From NCBI GenBank assembly GCA_946902875.1, contig OX336340.1, positions 9,011,739-9,075,738 on the forward strand: a stretch of 64,000 nt of DNA, written 5' to 3'. Below are positions 21,516 through 33,224 of this stretch, piece by piece. This DNA comes from Nematopogon swammerdamellus. Its lineage: Eukaryota > Arthropoda > Insecta > Lepidoptera > Adelidae. The notes beneath the pieces were generated by a model that was given only the letters and a program-made list of their open reading frames with translations, was not told the origin of the DNA and did not search any database. The translations under genes were made by a program, and so were the position numbers. Position 1 is the first letter of the stretch. Every line of letters starts with the position of its first letter.

Positions 21516-21900
21516 TTTTCAAAAAGGTTGAGCTACAGGGCAAACCCTTAACCCAATCGTCTTTGTTTTAGGCTCAAATTGTAGCTGAATAAATTGTCCA
21601 GAGGAATTTTTTTCAAATTTTTGATATCATTCTTCGTTTCCAAAATATCGAGCGCCAAAATCTAAAATTCAGAAAAAAAATATTTTTTTTCACTATTTTG
21701 GCCATAACTTTTTTGTTTTTTACTTTCTCCAATAATTCTTTTTGCGCCTTACAGCTCTCATGAATACGCGTCTTTTGAGCCTTTTTTGAATTTCATGTCT
21801 TCACAACTCTCTGAGATATAAGGGGATCGCACTTTTTCGTGAAATCGGGGCCTATACTCGAACACGAACCAAAAGACATTTTCAATGTCAAAAGAAACTC
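21516..21900. repeat. Repeat shared with 32858-33100
   Basis: It contains gcgtcttttgagcc, tcggggcctatactcg and acattttcaatgt, all with near matches in order at 32858-33100. It directly follows the foldback and may belong to the same parent element. Confidence 0.5.
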
Positions 21901-22183
21901 AACCACTCACCTTTTCACATACATCACAGTGGAACACATTATCCTCCTTTGCTTTCGCAGTCGAGTATACAATACGATAACCAACCACACTAACAAAAGC
22001 ACTCTGCTATACAAGAGCTAAGGAAATATTGTAGTTGCGTAATAATGAATGAAAATCTAATCGTTTGTAGTACGTTTTTAGGAATTGAAAAAGCATTGAA
22101 CTTGGAATCAACAACATCTCAATAACAATGAAGTGTTAATTTCATATTGTGAATGAGTAGTCAAGCTGTGTATTAACAATTTG

Positions 22184-22542
22184 AAACTGACACGGTTGGC
22201 TACATCACCTACAACATCCGTGATGTCAGCCCATAACACCGGGTGAACTAGGTGCCATGTCAGTGCTTCCCTTCCTTTCATGTCGGCTACACTGAACTGG
22301 ACGGAAAACACGAACTATTGACATAGCCTTTTCGACTGATGTTTCATTCAGTACGGTGGTACCAACCCGGGCGGGATAATCCCTACCACCTAGTAAGGTA
22401 AGAAGGGAAGGACCTATAGTTTTATGTAGAATCTGAACCACGGTCAGCCTCCAACGGACGAGCGGTCACCCATCCATGTACTGACCGCGCCCAGGTGTGT
22501 TTAACAACAGTCGACCGACCGCACGACTGAGCTACCGAGGTT
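22184..22542 (-). mobile_element. SINE-A, full length
   Basis: A complete inverted copy: tail complement aaactgacacggttggctac at the left, head complement gactgagctaccgaggttga at the right. The 5S-like block reads ggtcacccatccatgtactg in this orientation. The right flank begins at about 22543. Confidence 0.9.
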
Positions 22543-25060
22543 GACAAATTGATAATGAATTGCTAATTATTATGTATAAATAAATTAGTGAGTTGTAACA
22601 ACTGTAAAGAAATGTTAAATATCCTTAAACTTTATTTATTCAAATAACTAACTAAATTTAGAAAAAAACTATGTTTCAGATTTGCAGTGTAAGTACAAAC
22701 TTTGATGATCCGTCCGCCCTAGGGACAATGTGTTTGGCCCCTATAGAGGGCATCTTGTATTTATAAGTTGTGTTTGTTGTTGTTTCTTTTTTTTGGTACA
22801 ATATGAATACTGTCTTATTTTTCCCTTAAATATTAAATCGTCAAAGATTAAAATAAATGATTATGAGAGCACCTCATAATAATTTTTATTGTTTTAAGAT
22901 AATAATTCTTCCAGTTCCGTTATTGAGACATGTACTAGTGATTTTTAAAACGAGTGTTTCTTGCGTTTTGGGAATGTTTGCTGTAAACTTACAAACAATA
23001 TTTTTGACCTGAAGGAACAACCAATAATTTAATGCCTTATAACTTTCAACAGCGTCATCAAAGTATTTTAATTTAATTCTTATAAGTTAATTCTTATGCT
23101 CTTATACATATATAATGTTATAATTCTTCTTCATATATATAATCTTAGATTATGTACTATCTACCTGCTTCTTAGTGCTGCGTTACTATGGGCGTGTGTG
23201 CCATTCTGAATGCAACTTCATTGCAATGACATTTATAACCACGTACATCCTGCTTCAAAAAGGAAAACAGCGATACAACTTACTCACTCACTATTTAAAA
23301 AAAGAATCTTTTAACCATGAACGTAGTACTTCATTCGACGAGGGTTCTATATATACGTAATTAATTGTTTTATCTATATCTCAAAAATAAAAAATAAGTC
23401 TAAATACAATTTTCCCTTAATACATACATACATACATGCATACCACACGCTATATCCCGACAATCGGGGTAAGCAAAGTAATCGGTTCTGTGCTACAAGG
23501 AATCTGATAAATACAGCACAACACCGACCACCACGTTTAGCAAAGCATTCGGACAAGTTAACTATCAAGCTATCCTTTAATCTATATCTTTAATCTATAT
23601 AGAAATCTCTATATGGATACTCAACTTAAATTTTTTTTCAGCATTGTAATGTAAAAATTTCGGAGATATAGGGGGAAACATACTTTTTGGTAATTTTTTG
23701 TCAAATTTCCGATTAAAAACTTATGTTATAAACAATGTTTTTTTTATCCTTGAAATCGCAAATAGCTTTTCCGTGATATGTTGAAAGATAAGTATTATGT
23801 ATACTGCAACAAAAAACTAAAATAAAGTAAAACTACTTCATAACAAGGCTGAGAAAGTGGTTCACAAACTGGATGTAATTTGCGAAATTTCTCCACACGA
23901 AGAGAGGCTGACTCCTTTCCCTTTACTTGTGCTAGTCGTTCCTTTTCGTTAGTTCGACCGACATACAGCAGTAATATGCAACCGCAGTAAATAACATTAA
24001 GACCGGTTTTTAAATCCAACTAAAATGAAAATCTAAAAAAAAAATAAAAAACCTATTTAAGAATCTGTATCAGAATTTTCTGAGTATCGTTTTGGAGGGT
24101 TAAACTTGGAGTCATCGCATCGTTAAGCCATCATTGCTCGTATGATTGCCCAAATGCCTTATCATGTACTATTCCAGTAAGTGTCCTCGAACAGTTTATA
24201 GATACTAGGACAGGGCCCACGGTCACACAATGCCACTAACCGTTGCCACACAGTACAGTCCATCCATAATAAATACAGCAGAACGATGCTCTGTCGCAAG
24301 TTGACACTTGCTTCGTTTAACTTGGCCTATAGCGCAAGGAGATTGTGACGTTGTTGTGCAAGTACGCGTGCGCGAAGGGCCCCGCTACACATACCCTGGG
24401 GATCATAGTACTCAAGCTCAAACCATTGATTATTCACTAAGGGATTAATGTACACAATTATAGATAAGACAGATATATATATACATAGAGATAGAGATAG
24501 ATGATAGATAGACCATGGACAACACCGATTACTCTGCTTACCCCGATAACGTAACAAAGGTTTATAATATTTGTATGTATAGCACTGAAAATTATACCGT
24601 CGCACTATGGGCAGAAAGGGCCTTTTTTCTGTCATAAATCTGTAACTTTTGAAATACGAATGCTATGTTTTTGAAATTTTTTATGATTATAGTTCTGAAG
24701 TTGTTCTTTAAAATAAAACATCATTTATTGTAAACAAAATATTATTTATGCAAGAAAAAAATGTTTAAACATGAGTTACATATTAGTAACACTTTGTCGT
24801 TTCATAAATTTTGTTAAAATACCGCAAAATATCAATAATAGGGATTTTAGGCATTAGGAAGGATTTTAGCACAATTATTATTCTTATAAAAAATAAACAC
24901 TTGTTACAGGAAATAATAAAATATTATTGATTGCTTCCGTAATATAGTTACATCACATCAAAGGCGAACTTATTGTCGGAGAAAAAATTTCCTAATCATC
25001 AACCTTGGGAGGTACCTACGAGTACATATATTAGATAAATATTGGATAGCTGGAGTATTA
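22543..25060. other. No gene seen; AT-rich
   Basis: No coding or RNA gene is supported. Short simple repeats occur (catacatacatacatgcata near 23424, agatagagatagatgataga near 24488). Confidence 0.55.
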
Positions 25061-25067
25061 AAACTCA

Positions 25068-25545
25068 TCAATACTAATAATAAATCTGTAAGGGGTGGTC
25101 ATGGAGTAAGTTACTTTGTTTTAGGAAATATTGAGTTTGTAGCCTCTATGTATGATACTAAAGCTAAATTGACGATTTTTAGAAATCTTTTCTGTATGTA
25201 TGTATGTATGTTCCGCCATAACTCTTAAACCGATCATCCGAATTCGATGAAATTTTGTACAAGCACATTTAACTATATGGGACACAGGATAGGCTACATA
25301 AAATTCAGTTCCGGTTACGCTAAGATGTGGCTCCCATACAAACCGATATGTTAATCCGCGCGCCTTAGTACTACGAGTATACATACATAGGTATTTACCG
25401 AGCGAGCGGCAGTTGGCGGCGCGGCGGCGCGGAGGCGGCGCGGGGGAGGCGGCGCGGGGGAGGCGCGGCCTATAAACTCAACAGCGAACCGAGCAGCCAC
25501 ACTATATTCCTCTTTCACGCAAAAACTACTGAACAGATTTTGATG
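25068..25545 (+). mobile_element. Helitron-like repeat with GC-rich insert
   Basis: It starts TCAATACTAATAATAAAT after an A, then shares cataactcttaaaccgatca, ccgaattcgatgaaa, acaagcacattta and cacaggataggcta with 35423-35675. The 3' part is replaced by a GC-rich run (25398-25468) and further repeat sequence (ttcacgcaaaaactactgaa). No CTAG terminus is seen here. Confidence 0.6.
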
Positions 25546-26004
25546 AGCCTTTACAGTACTATAGCTTATACATCAAAAGGGCTATAATTTATAAAGACAT
25601 TGTGAAAATTTGCCCAAATATCGATAAATGTCAAGTAAGTCGGAAAAAATCCTGCCTTCTGAGAGCTATCTCGGCGTGCGCTGCATAAACCGTTAGAGTT
25701 ACACGAAGATAGTGTTTGGTGAGGTTGTTTCTCTAAAATAGTTCTAAAAAAAATCCGCGACAGCATATATCCTGCCTTTTATGTGGAAGCCACTATAGAC
25801 AAAATAGTGAACCAAAAATACATTTAATTGGATACTGTATTTACAATGCATATTTTATAGTTTTGAATTAATTCTTATGAAAATACATACTTTTATCGCT
25901 TCTGGTATTTAAGGCTGTGACAAACGCCAACGACCTTGAGCATTCGGGAATTCTACATAATGTACCATGCGACTGCTAATTTCGCTTCGCACGTTCAAGT
26001 CACA
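25546..26004. other. No gene seen
   Basis: AT-rich; probably the diverged continuation of the preceding repeat in its first part. Confidence 0.4.
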
Positions 26005-26075
26005 TTTAGCGTAGTTTGTCGCTATCAGCCTAAAGAGTTGATGGTTCGGGGTTCGAATCCAACTTTCGTATGTTT
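26005..26075 (+). repeat. tRNA-like B-box module with T-run
   Basis: ggggttcgaatccaac is a good B box and is followed, after cgtatg, by a run of twelve T. A clear A box and paired stems are lacking, so this is a tRNA-derived relic. Confidence 0.4.
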
Positions 26076-26275
26076 TTTTTTTTTGCTTTTTTATTATTTT
26101 AATTGTTAAAATGATTGTGGCTTATGTAACTGATGCGTGATTCTAATTTTTTATTTTTTATTATTTTACCTAAATAACATTTTATTGTAATTTCTTCCAA
26201 ATTATTTTAGTTCATGTACTTACCACTTTTTATAAACCTCTAAATAGACTATCGATGAAAACTAAAATAAAAATA

Positions 26276-26735
26276 GGTAGGTAGGTAATAGGTAGATAGG
26301 CATTTAGGTATGTATGGCAAATATCATAGCAACATAGGTACCGGCCGGCGCGCGCGGCGCGCGCGGCGGCAGCATGGCACGGTGCGGTGGGGTGCGGTGC
26401 GGTGCGGTAACTCAGTAGCAGCGTGCGGTGCGGAGGCGGCACGGCGGCGGCGGCGGCGGAGGCGGCGGCGGCGGCGCGGTGGAGGCGCGGGAGGCTCTGC
26501 CATCGAATTAGAAAGGGATCTGGAAGGAACGTTCTAGCGCACATTTGAAGCCGTCAATATTCGTCTAAATGAGTCCAATATGCGGTCAATTATAGGTCGC
26601 TGCGGGTGTGCGGCAGGTTGCGCGGGTATCCCCGGCGTCCAACTTTTAGCTTCACTCGCTTGCGTTCAGTCGCCGTGCTATGCTCCTTCCAGACCCCTTT
26701 CTAATTCGATGGTACCTACCTACCTACCTATGTAT
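26276..26735. repeat. GC-rich block between inverted repeats
   Basis: A GC-rich, GGC-repeat-rich core (26341-26497) is followed by an inverted pair: ccatcgaattagaaagggat (26500) and its near complement ending at 26711. Inverted taggtaggtaggta / tacctacctaccta tracts lie further out (26276 and 26713). This may be an inverted-repeat element that captured or grew a GC-rich core. Confidence 0.5.
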
Positions 26736-26994
26736 TTCTTACCATATCAAAATTCGTCAGATCATTGAACGAATAGTGTACGTAATATACTTACGTGATA
26801 CTACGTGATAGTAGTATAGTAAGCGTCCTAATAGATATGGATGGTCTATGGACACATCAATATACCCCCTTCTATTGCACTATGAATAATGCTAAATAAC
26901 AATTTACAAATGGACGCTCAAATACTCGTATAATGTATGTAGCTAGCTACATACATATACACGGTGCAAGCAACAACGCATGCAAGCAAGCAAT

Positions 26995-27140
26995 AACAAG
27001 CCGCTCCTCCGCGCCGCGCCGCGCCGCCGCGTAGGAGCGCCGAGCCGCCGCTGCGCTCCTCCGCGCCGCGCCTCGCCGCCGCGTCGTCTCCGCTCCGCGC
27101 CACCACAGTGCCGCCGCCGCCCCCGCTCCGCAGCGCGCCG
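26995..27140. other. GC-rich island
   Basis: About 145 bases rich in CGCCGC / GCGCCG, in AT-rich surroundings. There is no convincing ORF or splice structure. It could be promoter-like or simple-sequence DNA. Confidence 0.5.
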
Positions 27141-27352
27141 CTGTTGCTAGGCTACTTTTATTTAGGCACGGTTCTATAGTCCTTGCATCTCAAGCGCAGA
27201 CAGCGTTATACCACAGTACCTATTAGTTATTCTGTGGTTATACCAACGAAAGCCATGCGTATAACGCCCCGTCAAGTTACGTACCGGAGCGTATACTGAT
27301 AGATACCACAGAAGAGAGATATTACTGATATGGTCGTACTGTATACTGGTAC

Positions 27353-27651
27353 GGAAAATGACACGGTGGCAACATCACCTACAATACAACATCCGAGATG
27401 TCAGCTCGTAACAACTGGTGAAGTAGGTGCTATGTCAGTGCTTTTCTTCGGTCGTACCGGCTTCACTGAACTGGACGGAAAAAAAGAAGGGAGTCATATC
27501 CCGAAATAGTTTGTATTTTCCGTCCAGTTTAGTGTAGCCGGCACGACCAAAGGGAAGCACTGACATGGCACCTAAGTTCACCCGGTGTTATGGGCTGACA
27601 TCACGGATGTTATAGGTGATATAGCAAACTGTGTCAGTTTACATAAAAAAA
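27353..27651. mobile_element. Two SINE-A tails in inverted, head-to-head order
   Basis: 27353-27480 is a SINE-A 3' part on the minus strand. 27504-27651 is the same part on the plus strand. Only ~24 bases lie between them, so they form a near-palindrome with arms of about 130 bases. Confidence 0.88.
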
Positions 27652-27732
27652 TCCCTCAGTCACCTTTTACGACATGCACGGGGAGAGATGCAGTGGGGCT
27701 ATTATTTTAAATTACCATCCCACACGGTACAA
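27652..27732 (-). repeat. Short repeat with CGTAAAAGG motif (copy 1)
   Basis: caccttttacgacatgcacg, ggggagagatgcagtggggc and cacacggtacaaat match 38317-38405. On the minus strand this is the GTAAAAGGCGACTAAGGGA-type repeat common in Lepidoptera. In both places it adjoins a SINE-A fragment. Confidence 0.7.
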
Positions 27733-28414
27733 ATATACCTATCCTACCTATCTTTTTTCCATTCGATCCAAACACAGAAGACAGAAATGACGACCGACAC
27801 GCGGGCGCAGCAGGGCAGGAGCGAGCAAGCGAGCCCGGAACTAAAATTGTATCTAGTATTGAAGTGCCTGCTAAATTGACGAAGGCAAAAATTTTACCCT
27901 TCCGACTGAAGAATTACGTCAATAATTTCATGTAGGCGTTTTTTGTTTTTTATTTTTATCTCCTTTCGTGGATAAAATAATAAAAAAAATTGAATAGAGT
28001 TTTCTCAGAGCTTTGTGACCTTTGAATCGGTGGTATTGTAAAATTGTAATAATACACACATACTCAGATTTTAAAAAATTCATGCTTTTTTTATATATTT
28101 TTAATTTTATGTTTATTACTTACTTTTACTCATTATTAAAAAAACCAGCAATGCACTTTGTTGGTAAGGAACCAAATTATAGGTTGGTATTTTTTAAATT
28201 TTCTGAATGTGTGTCAATTGGTCAGTTTTGGACCTTCTTTGTCGCACTTTTTGCATGTTTTGCGTATTTGGCGTTTGTCACCGCCTTAAAGTAGATAAAC
28301 TTTGGCTGCTACACTAAGTAATTTGGACAAATAGTTTAAAAGATACGACGATGACAAAGCGCTTCCCTCAGCGGGGGGCAGCGGGGCGAGGCGAATATGT
28401 TTGTATGAATTTCC
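27733..28414. other. No gene seen
   Basis: AT-rich. A short Helitron-like fragment (gatcatctaaattcgattaa, cacgcacatttagct) lies at about 28430-28470, just left of the array. Confidence 0.45.
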
Positions 28415-28471
28415 TCCATAAAATTTAAGTCGATCATCTAAATTCGATTAAAATTACTACACGCACATTTA

Positions 28472-30282
28472 GCTACTAGCTTTTGCTCGCGGCTTCGCTC
28501 GCGTGGAATTCGTATTTCAAAGAAGAAAGTAAGTAATTGAGGGCGAGGCCGAAGGCCGAGCTGCGTTCAGAAAGACTATAAACCTCTCGAAGAAAGTAAG
28601 TAAGAAAGGGCGAGGCCGTAGGCCGAGCTGCGTTCAGGAAAACGATAAACCATCTCTAAGTAAATACATAAGTAATTAAGGGCGAGGCCGAAGGCCGAGC
28701 TTCGTTCAGGAAGACCATAAACCTTCTCGAAGAAAGTAAGTCATTAAGGGCGAGGCCGAAGGCCGAGCTGCGTTCAGGAAGATAATAAACCTAAAGACAG
28801 TAAGTAACTATGGGCGGGGCCGAAGGCCGAACTGCGTTCAAGAAGAGGATAAACCTTCAGCAAGAGCATAAACCTTCTCGGTGAAAGTAAGTATAAGCTA
28901 TGGGTGAGGCCGAAGGCCCAGCTGCGTTCAGGAAGAGGATAAACCTTCTCGATGAAAGTAAGTAACGCAGAGCGGCCTTCGGCCTTGCCCTCAGTTACTT
29001 ACTTTCTTCGAGAAGGTTTATAGTCTTCCTGAACGTAGCTCGGCCTTCGGCCTCGCCCTTAGTTACTTACTTCCTTAGATAAGGTTTTTGGTCTTCCTGA
29101 ACGCAGCTCGGCCCTCGGCCTCGCCCTTAGTTACTTAAATTTTCGAGAAGGTTTATCCTCTTTTTAAACGCAGTTCGGCCTTCGGTCTCGCCCATAGTTA
29201 CTTACTGTCTTCGAGAAGGTTTATTGTCTTCCTGAACGCAGCTCGGCCTTCGGCCTCGCTCTTAATTACTTACTTTCTTCGAGAAGGTTTATGGTTTCCT
29301 GAACGCAGCTCGGCCTTCGGCCTCGATCTTAATTACTTACTTTCTTCGAGAAGTTTTATGGTTTCCTGAACGCAGCTCGGCCTTCGGCCTCGCCCTTAAT
29401 TACTTATTTACTTAGAGATGGTTTATCGTTTTCGTGAACGCAGCTCGGCTTACGGCCTCGCCCTTTGTTACTTACTTTCTTCGAGAAGGTTTATAGTCTT
29501 TCTGAACGCAGCTCGGCCTTCGGCCTCGCCCTCAGTAACTTACTTTCTTCGAGAAGGTTTATTAGTCTTCCTGCATGCAGTTCGGCCTTCGGCCTCGCCC
29601 TTAGTTACTTACTTCCTTAGATAAGGTTTTTGGTCTTCCTGAACGCAGCTCGGCCTTCGGCCTCGCCCTTAGTTACTTAAATTTTCGAGAAGGTTTATCC
29701 TCTTTTTAAACGCAGTTCGGCCTTCGGCCTCGCCCATAGTTACTTACTGTCTTCGAGAAGGTTTATTGTCTTCCTGAACGCAGCTCGGCCTTCGGTCTCG
29801 CTCTTAATTACTTACTTTCTTCGAGAAGGTTTATTGTCTTCCTGAACGCAGCTCGGCCTTCGGCCTCGCTCTTAATTACTTACTTTCTTCGAGAAGGTTT
29901 ATGGTTTCCTGAACGCAGCTCGGCCTTCGGCCTCGATCTTAATTACTTACTTTCTTCGAGAAGGTTTATGGTTTCCTGAACGCAGCTCGGCCTTCGGCCT
30001 CGCCCTTAATTACTTATTTACTTAGAGATGGTTTATCGTTTTCGTGAACGCAGCTCGGCTTACGGCCTCGCCCTTTGTTACTTACTTTCTTCGAGAAGGT
30101 TTATAGTCTTTCTGAACGCAGCTCGGCCTTCGGCCTCGCCCTCAGTAACTTACTTTCTTCGAGAAGGTTTATTAGTCTTCCTGCATGCAGTTCGGCCTTC
30201 GGCCTCGCCCTCACTTACTTACTTTCTTCTTTGAAATATGAATTTCACGCGAGCGAAACCGCGGGCAAAAGCTAGTTAGAAA
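28472..30282. mobile_element. Palindromic array of ~67 bp repeats with CTAG-type ends
   Basis: The left end reads ctagcttttgctcgcggctt and the right end its inverse, ending gcgggcaaaagctag. Between them is a tandem array with a unit of 67-68 bp (core ggcgaggccgaaggccgagc). It runs in one orientation from ~28530 to ~28975 and in the opposite orientation from there to ~30225. The right part holds a higher-order duplication: the blocks beginning at ~29059 and ~29601 repeat for several units, the second with one extra unit. No ORF appears genuine. The end motif equals the Helitron-like 3' end at 35675. Confidence 0.9.
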
Positions 30283-30344
30283 TAAATTAAATAAGTTACT
30301 GCAATTCAGAATAATCGCATTGTTTTTAACAAAGAAAACAAACA

Positions 30345-30701
30345 TTATTCCACTAATTGTAAAGCTTCCTCATCAAGTTCTTTGTTATATTTTATTGGCT
30401 GTTTTCTTATACTAGTTATGTATGGATCCGAGGTATATATTAAAGTATGAAAAACATCTTCGTTAGTAGCAGATCCTGAGCATTTTCTAGCGTGGTGCAA
30501 ACGAAATTTTTTGTAATCCTTGTTTCGCGATTCCTGAGCATCTTTTGAGGAAAACCTTGCATAACACTCCCTTAGGACACTTGAAAGACGCCATGGTGTA
30601 AATATTTTTGAACAATACAAGTTGATAGATCGTGACAGTTTATATATATAAAACCGAAGGGGGATCGTGTGCAATACCAATATGGCATATTTCGAGTGCA
30701 A
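30345..30701 (-). CDS. Hypothetical ORF or exon, function unknown
   Basis: A 118-codon frame on the minus strand ends with a stop at 30345. The first ~40 residues are low-quality and probably not coding. From PWRLSSVLRECYARFSSKD on, the composition is protein-like, with NKDYKKFRLHHARKCSGSA, NEDVFHTLIYTSDPYITSI and KYNKELDEEALQLVE. The SGSxxxEDVF spacing faintly recalls the end of MADF-type domains in transposon-derived proteins, but I cannot identify it. It lies between the repeat array and a LINE tail, so a mobile-element origin is likely. No clear splice acceptor was found. Confidence 0.3.
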   Translation of the reverse strand: MHSKYAILVLHTIPLRFYIYKLSRSINLYCSKIFTPWRLSSVLRECYARFSSKDAQESRNKDYKKFRLHHARKCSGSATNEDVFHTLIYTSDPYITSIRKQPIKYNKELDEEALQLVE

Positions 30702-30744
30702 TTCGTGTGCATGGTTTGATATTGGTCACGTACATAAACAACTG

Positions 30745-31018
30745 GGCAGGGATTGCATCCCTACACGCTGGACTTACCGCGGATGCGTACCAATCGATTC
30801 TGCAGACCTTTCCTCTACAGAACCGGTAAACTCTGGAACGCTCTCCCTGCCCATATATTTCCCCCCAAGTACAGTCTCGGGTCCTTCAAAAGGGGCGTGA
30901 ATGGGCACCTGTCAGGCCGGCATGGCATTCGCAACCCCCGCATACGACCGAATGTCCATGGGCGTCGTTAGACTCCTTATGGGTGGCTCAACCATAAATG
31001 TCGCCCTGTCAATAAAAA
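30745..31018 (+). pseudogene. LINE ORF2 C-terminus and 3' UTR (best copy)
   Basis: The frame reads GRDCIP (shifted), then LDLPRMRTNRFCRPFLYRTG, KLWNALPAHIFPPKYSLGSF and KRGVNGHLSGRHGIRNPRIR to a stop near 30971. This is the C-terminal segment of a CR1/Jockey-type ORF2 (the RT.KLWN.LP...F pattern). A conserved 3' UTR (ccatgggcgtcgttagactc) and aataaaaattttg follow. It is heavily 5'-truncated. Confidence 0.82.
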
Positions 31019-32635
31019 TTTTGTTTTTGTTCCGTGATTTAACTACCAGGACGGACACATTATTAAAGAGCTCAATTTAAAATTTTTAAATATTTCATGA
31101 CTTGACCCTGTGGTAAATACTTCGAATTAAAATTATATTCATTACTGAAAACATCTGAAGTTTTTCACTGAAAGCCGTTTTAATTTGACATATTCCTATC
31201 TGATAAAACCATAATGAATACCTACGGAACCCTACTATCGTGCATGGATACGGACTTTGCCGCTTTTCTAAATAATGTGCAAACCACACAGTTAAATGAT
31301 AAGATTATAATTAACCACATCCAAATATAACGATACTAATCACGCGCTATTGATAAGACTTGTTGCTAGATCTACTTGCGCGATCATTTTTCCATAGTGC
31401 CCAATCTTTATAAATATTTAAATTGTCGCTTATGCGCAAAAAAACCGCAAAATATTTCTTATGGCTGTTATTGTCAAAGACATAGGCTATAATTCGGATA
31501 GGATATTTTGGCGAAGGCAAACGCAGATACCATTTAAAAGCTTAGTTGAATGTTAAACTTATTATAAAAATTCCATTTCCAAAATAACAAAAATAATTGC
31601 TTTAATTTAATTTTTTTTTCACATTTATTATATATTTCTGAAAAAATAATTAAACACCCTTTTCAACCATATATGACAGATATTCATGGAAATTATACAC
31701 TTCAAATAAATTAAACATGAATCTGTGCACAGAGAATGACTTAAATCGATGCCGTAATTTTGTTCGACTTTCAAAGCTCATAAAGTATAGTAAATTTTAC
31801 TTATATGAAAAAAATTATGTAACACTGAAAAGGTCATTATGTTATCTATAAATGCTCATACATTTTATAAGTGTAGTTGAACTTTCGTGAAAATGATTAA
31901 TGGCAGACGCTTGTATGGGGGGAATCCATAGTGCGTCGGTGTGAAGATTTGAGGATTTTAACGCCATAATTAGATTTTTTATTAAGTCTCTCTCTTCTAA
32001 CTTTCTACCAACTTGGGTAATTTTCTAAGGGCTATCTGAGGCCAGCTCACGATATTGATTTATTAGTTTAGAAATATAAAATATATTTATTACAAATTAA
32101 ACTAATTAAACATAACGAAAAAATCATAATTCCAGGAATTTTGTTATATAATTTGGACACATACTTATTTCAATACTAAATAAAAATAAGAACAAACTTG
32201 ACACCGTCTAGCTGCCAGTTGTCTCCTGTCAAATGTACGAGAAATGTCATTGTAACCGACAAATAACTATTGGCCTAGAAGTAACCGGAGGTGGTGGAAA
32301 CGGGGGTACCTATATCTTCAATCAAGTAAATTCCTGCTAAGGCCAAAAGAAAACTCTCGCGCGGCAGGGATCGTTGAACTCTTTTCTTCGAACACAGTTC
32401 AAGCATATTCAGATAACATTGTGAACACAGGTTCCAATGACAATATAACTTTTTTAATCGAATATTGATTAAACTTTGGCCTTTGATGACCCACTGGCTG
32501 GGTACGGGCATCCCTAATTTTTAGGGTTCCGTACAAAAAAATATTAATTATCGTGAAAGATTTAAATTCATATTCTACCACTTATCCACCAGACTAAAGG
32601 TGACTTAAAATACATTCATATCATTACGCTATAAC
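31019..32635. other. No gene seen; AT-rich
   Basis: No supported coding region. A short GGTTCCGTAC piece (tagggttccgtac, 32522-32534) is a relic of the repeat seen at 38912. Confidence 0.5.
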
Positions 32636-32857
32636 AAGCCGAGACTGAGCAGTGCGTCCCTTCTCTTGCCCCTTACTAGGTACCACCGTACTGGATGTAA
32701 GCAACGTCGGCTATGTTCTCATCTAGTCAAGTATAGCCAGCAATTCAAAGGGAACTCTCCAGTATGGCATCTAACTTCTCGGAGGTGATATTGGCTTGTC
32801 GGAACATGTGCTTTGGCCCCTCTGACTTAGCCATCCATACCGGATTACATAAAAAAA
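32636..32857 (+). mobile_element. SINE-B, partial, forward
   Basis: The only forward SINE-B copy. From gtcccttctcttgccccttac through ggtaccaccgtactggatgt and the gaggtgatattggcttgtcg block to catccataccggattacata and poly-A. The 5' head is missing and the middle is shortened. Confidence 0.82.
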
Positions 32858-33100
32858 TTCACAGATCTCGTGCATTACACGACCTTCGAGGTACGTACAT
32901 TGAAAATGAACTCAACAAAATAAAAATAAAAGTACATATTACATTTATATATTTTTTATTATTTTTCAAAGAGGCGTCTTTTGAGCCCTCAACCACTCGC
33001 GTAGCCCCGAAACTCGCGACACCATGACGATTTCACACTCTCAGCGAAAATGGGGGGCTATACTGAAGCGATCGAAAAAACATTTTCAATGTTAAAAAAC
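32858..33100. repeat. Repeat related to the foldback end and 21516-21900
   Basis: aattcacagatctcgtgcat and tacacgaccttcgag match the outer end of the foldback at 20195. Further right, gcgtcttttgagcc, ggggggctatactgaa and acattttcaatgtt match 21770-21895. It starts exactly at the SINE-B poly-A. Confidence 0.55.
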
Positions 33101-33224
33101 AAGGAGCTTTAGAAAATGCTGTAATTGGGCTCAATTAAAACCTTTTTACCCGCCCGACTGCAGCATTTTCTCATACCAATTTCTTGTTTCCTTCATTTTT
33201 ACTCTCGCTACTATATGACAAATC

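Noticed and set aside
26230..26544. Ala-rich reverse ORF and Arg-rich forward ORF
   Set aside because: They arise from GGC/GCC repeats in a GC-rich block; no homology or start context.
29418..30234. Two near-identical 68-codon ORFs 610 bases apart
   Set aside because: They are readings of the 67 bp array and its higher-order duplication, not a duplicated gene.
28472..30282. CRISPR-like appearance of regularly spaced repeats
   Set aside because: The units are contiguous with no unique spacers, the array inverts midway, and the context is eukaryotic transposable DNA.
32275..32511. 78-residue reverse ORF with protein-like stretch (SKKRVQRSLPRESFLLALAG)
   Set aside because: No family recognised, no splice sites or start context that support it. 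Kept out for lack of evidence.
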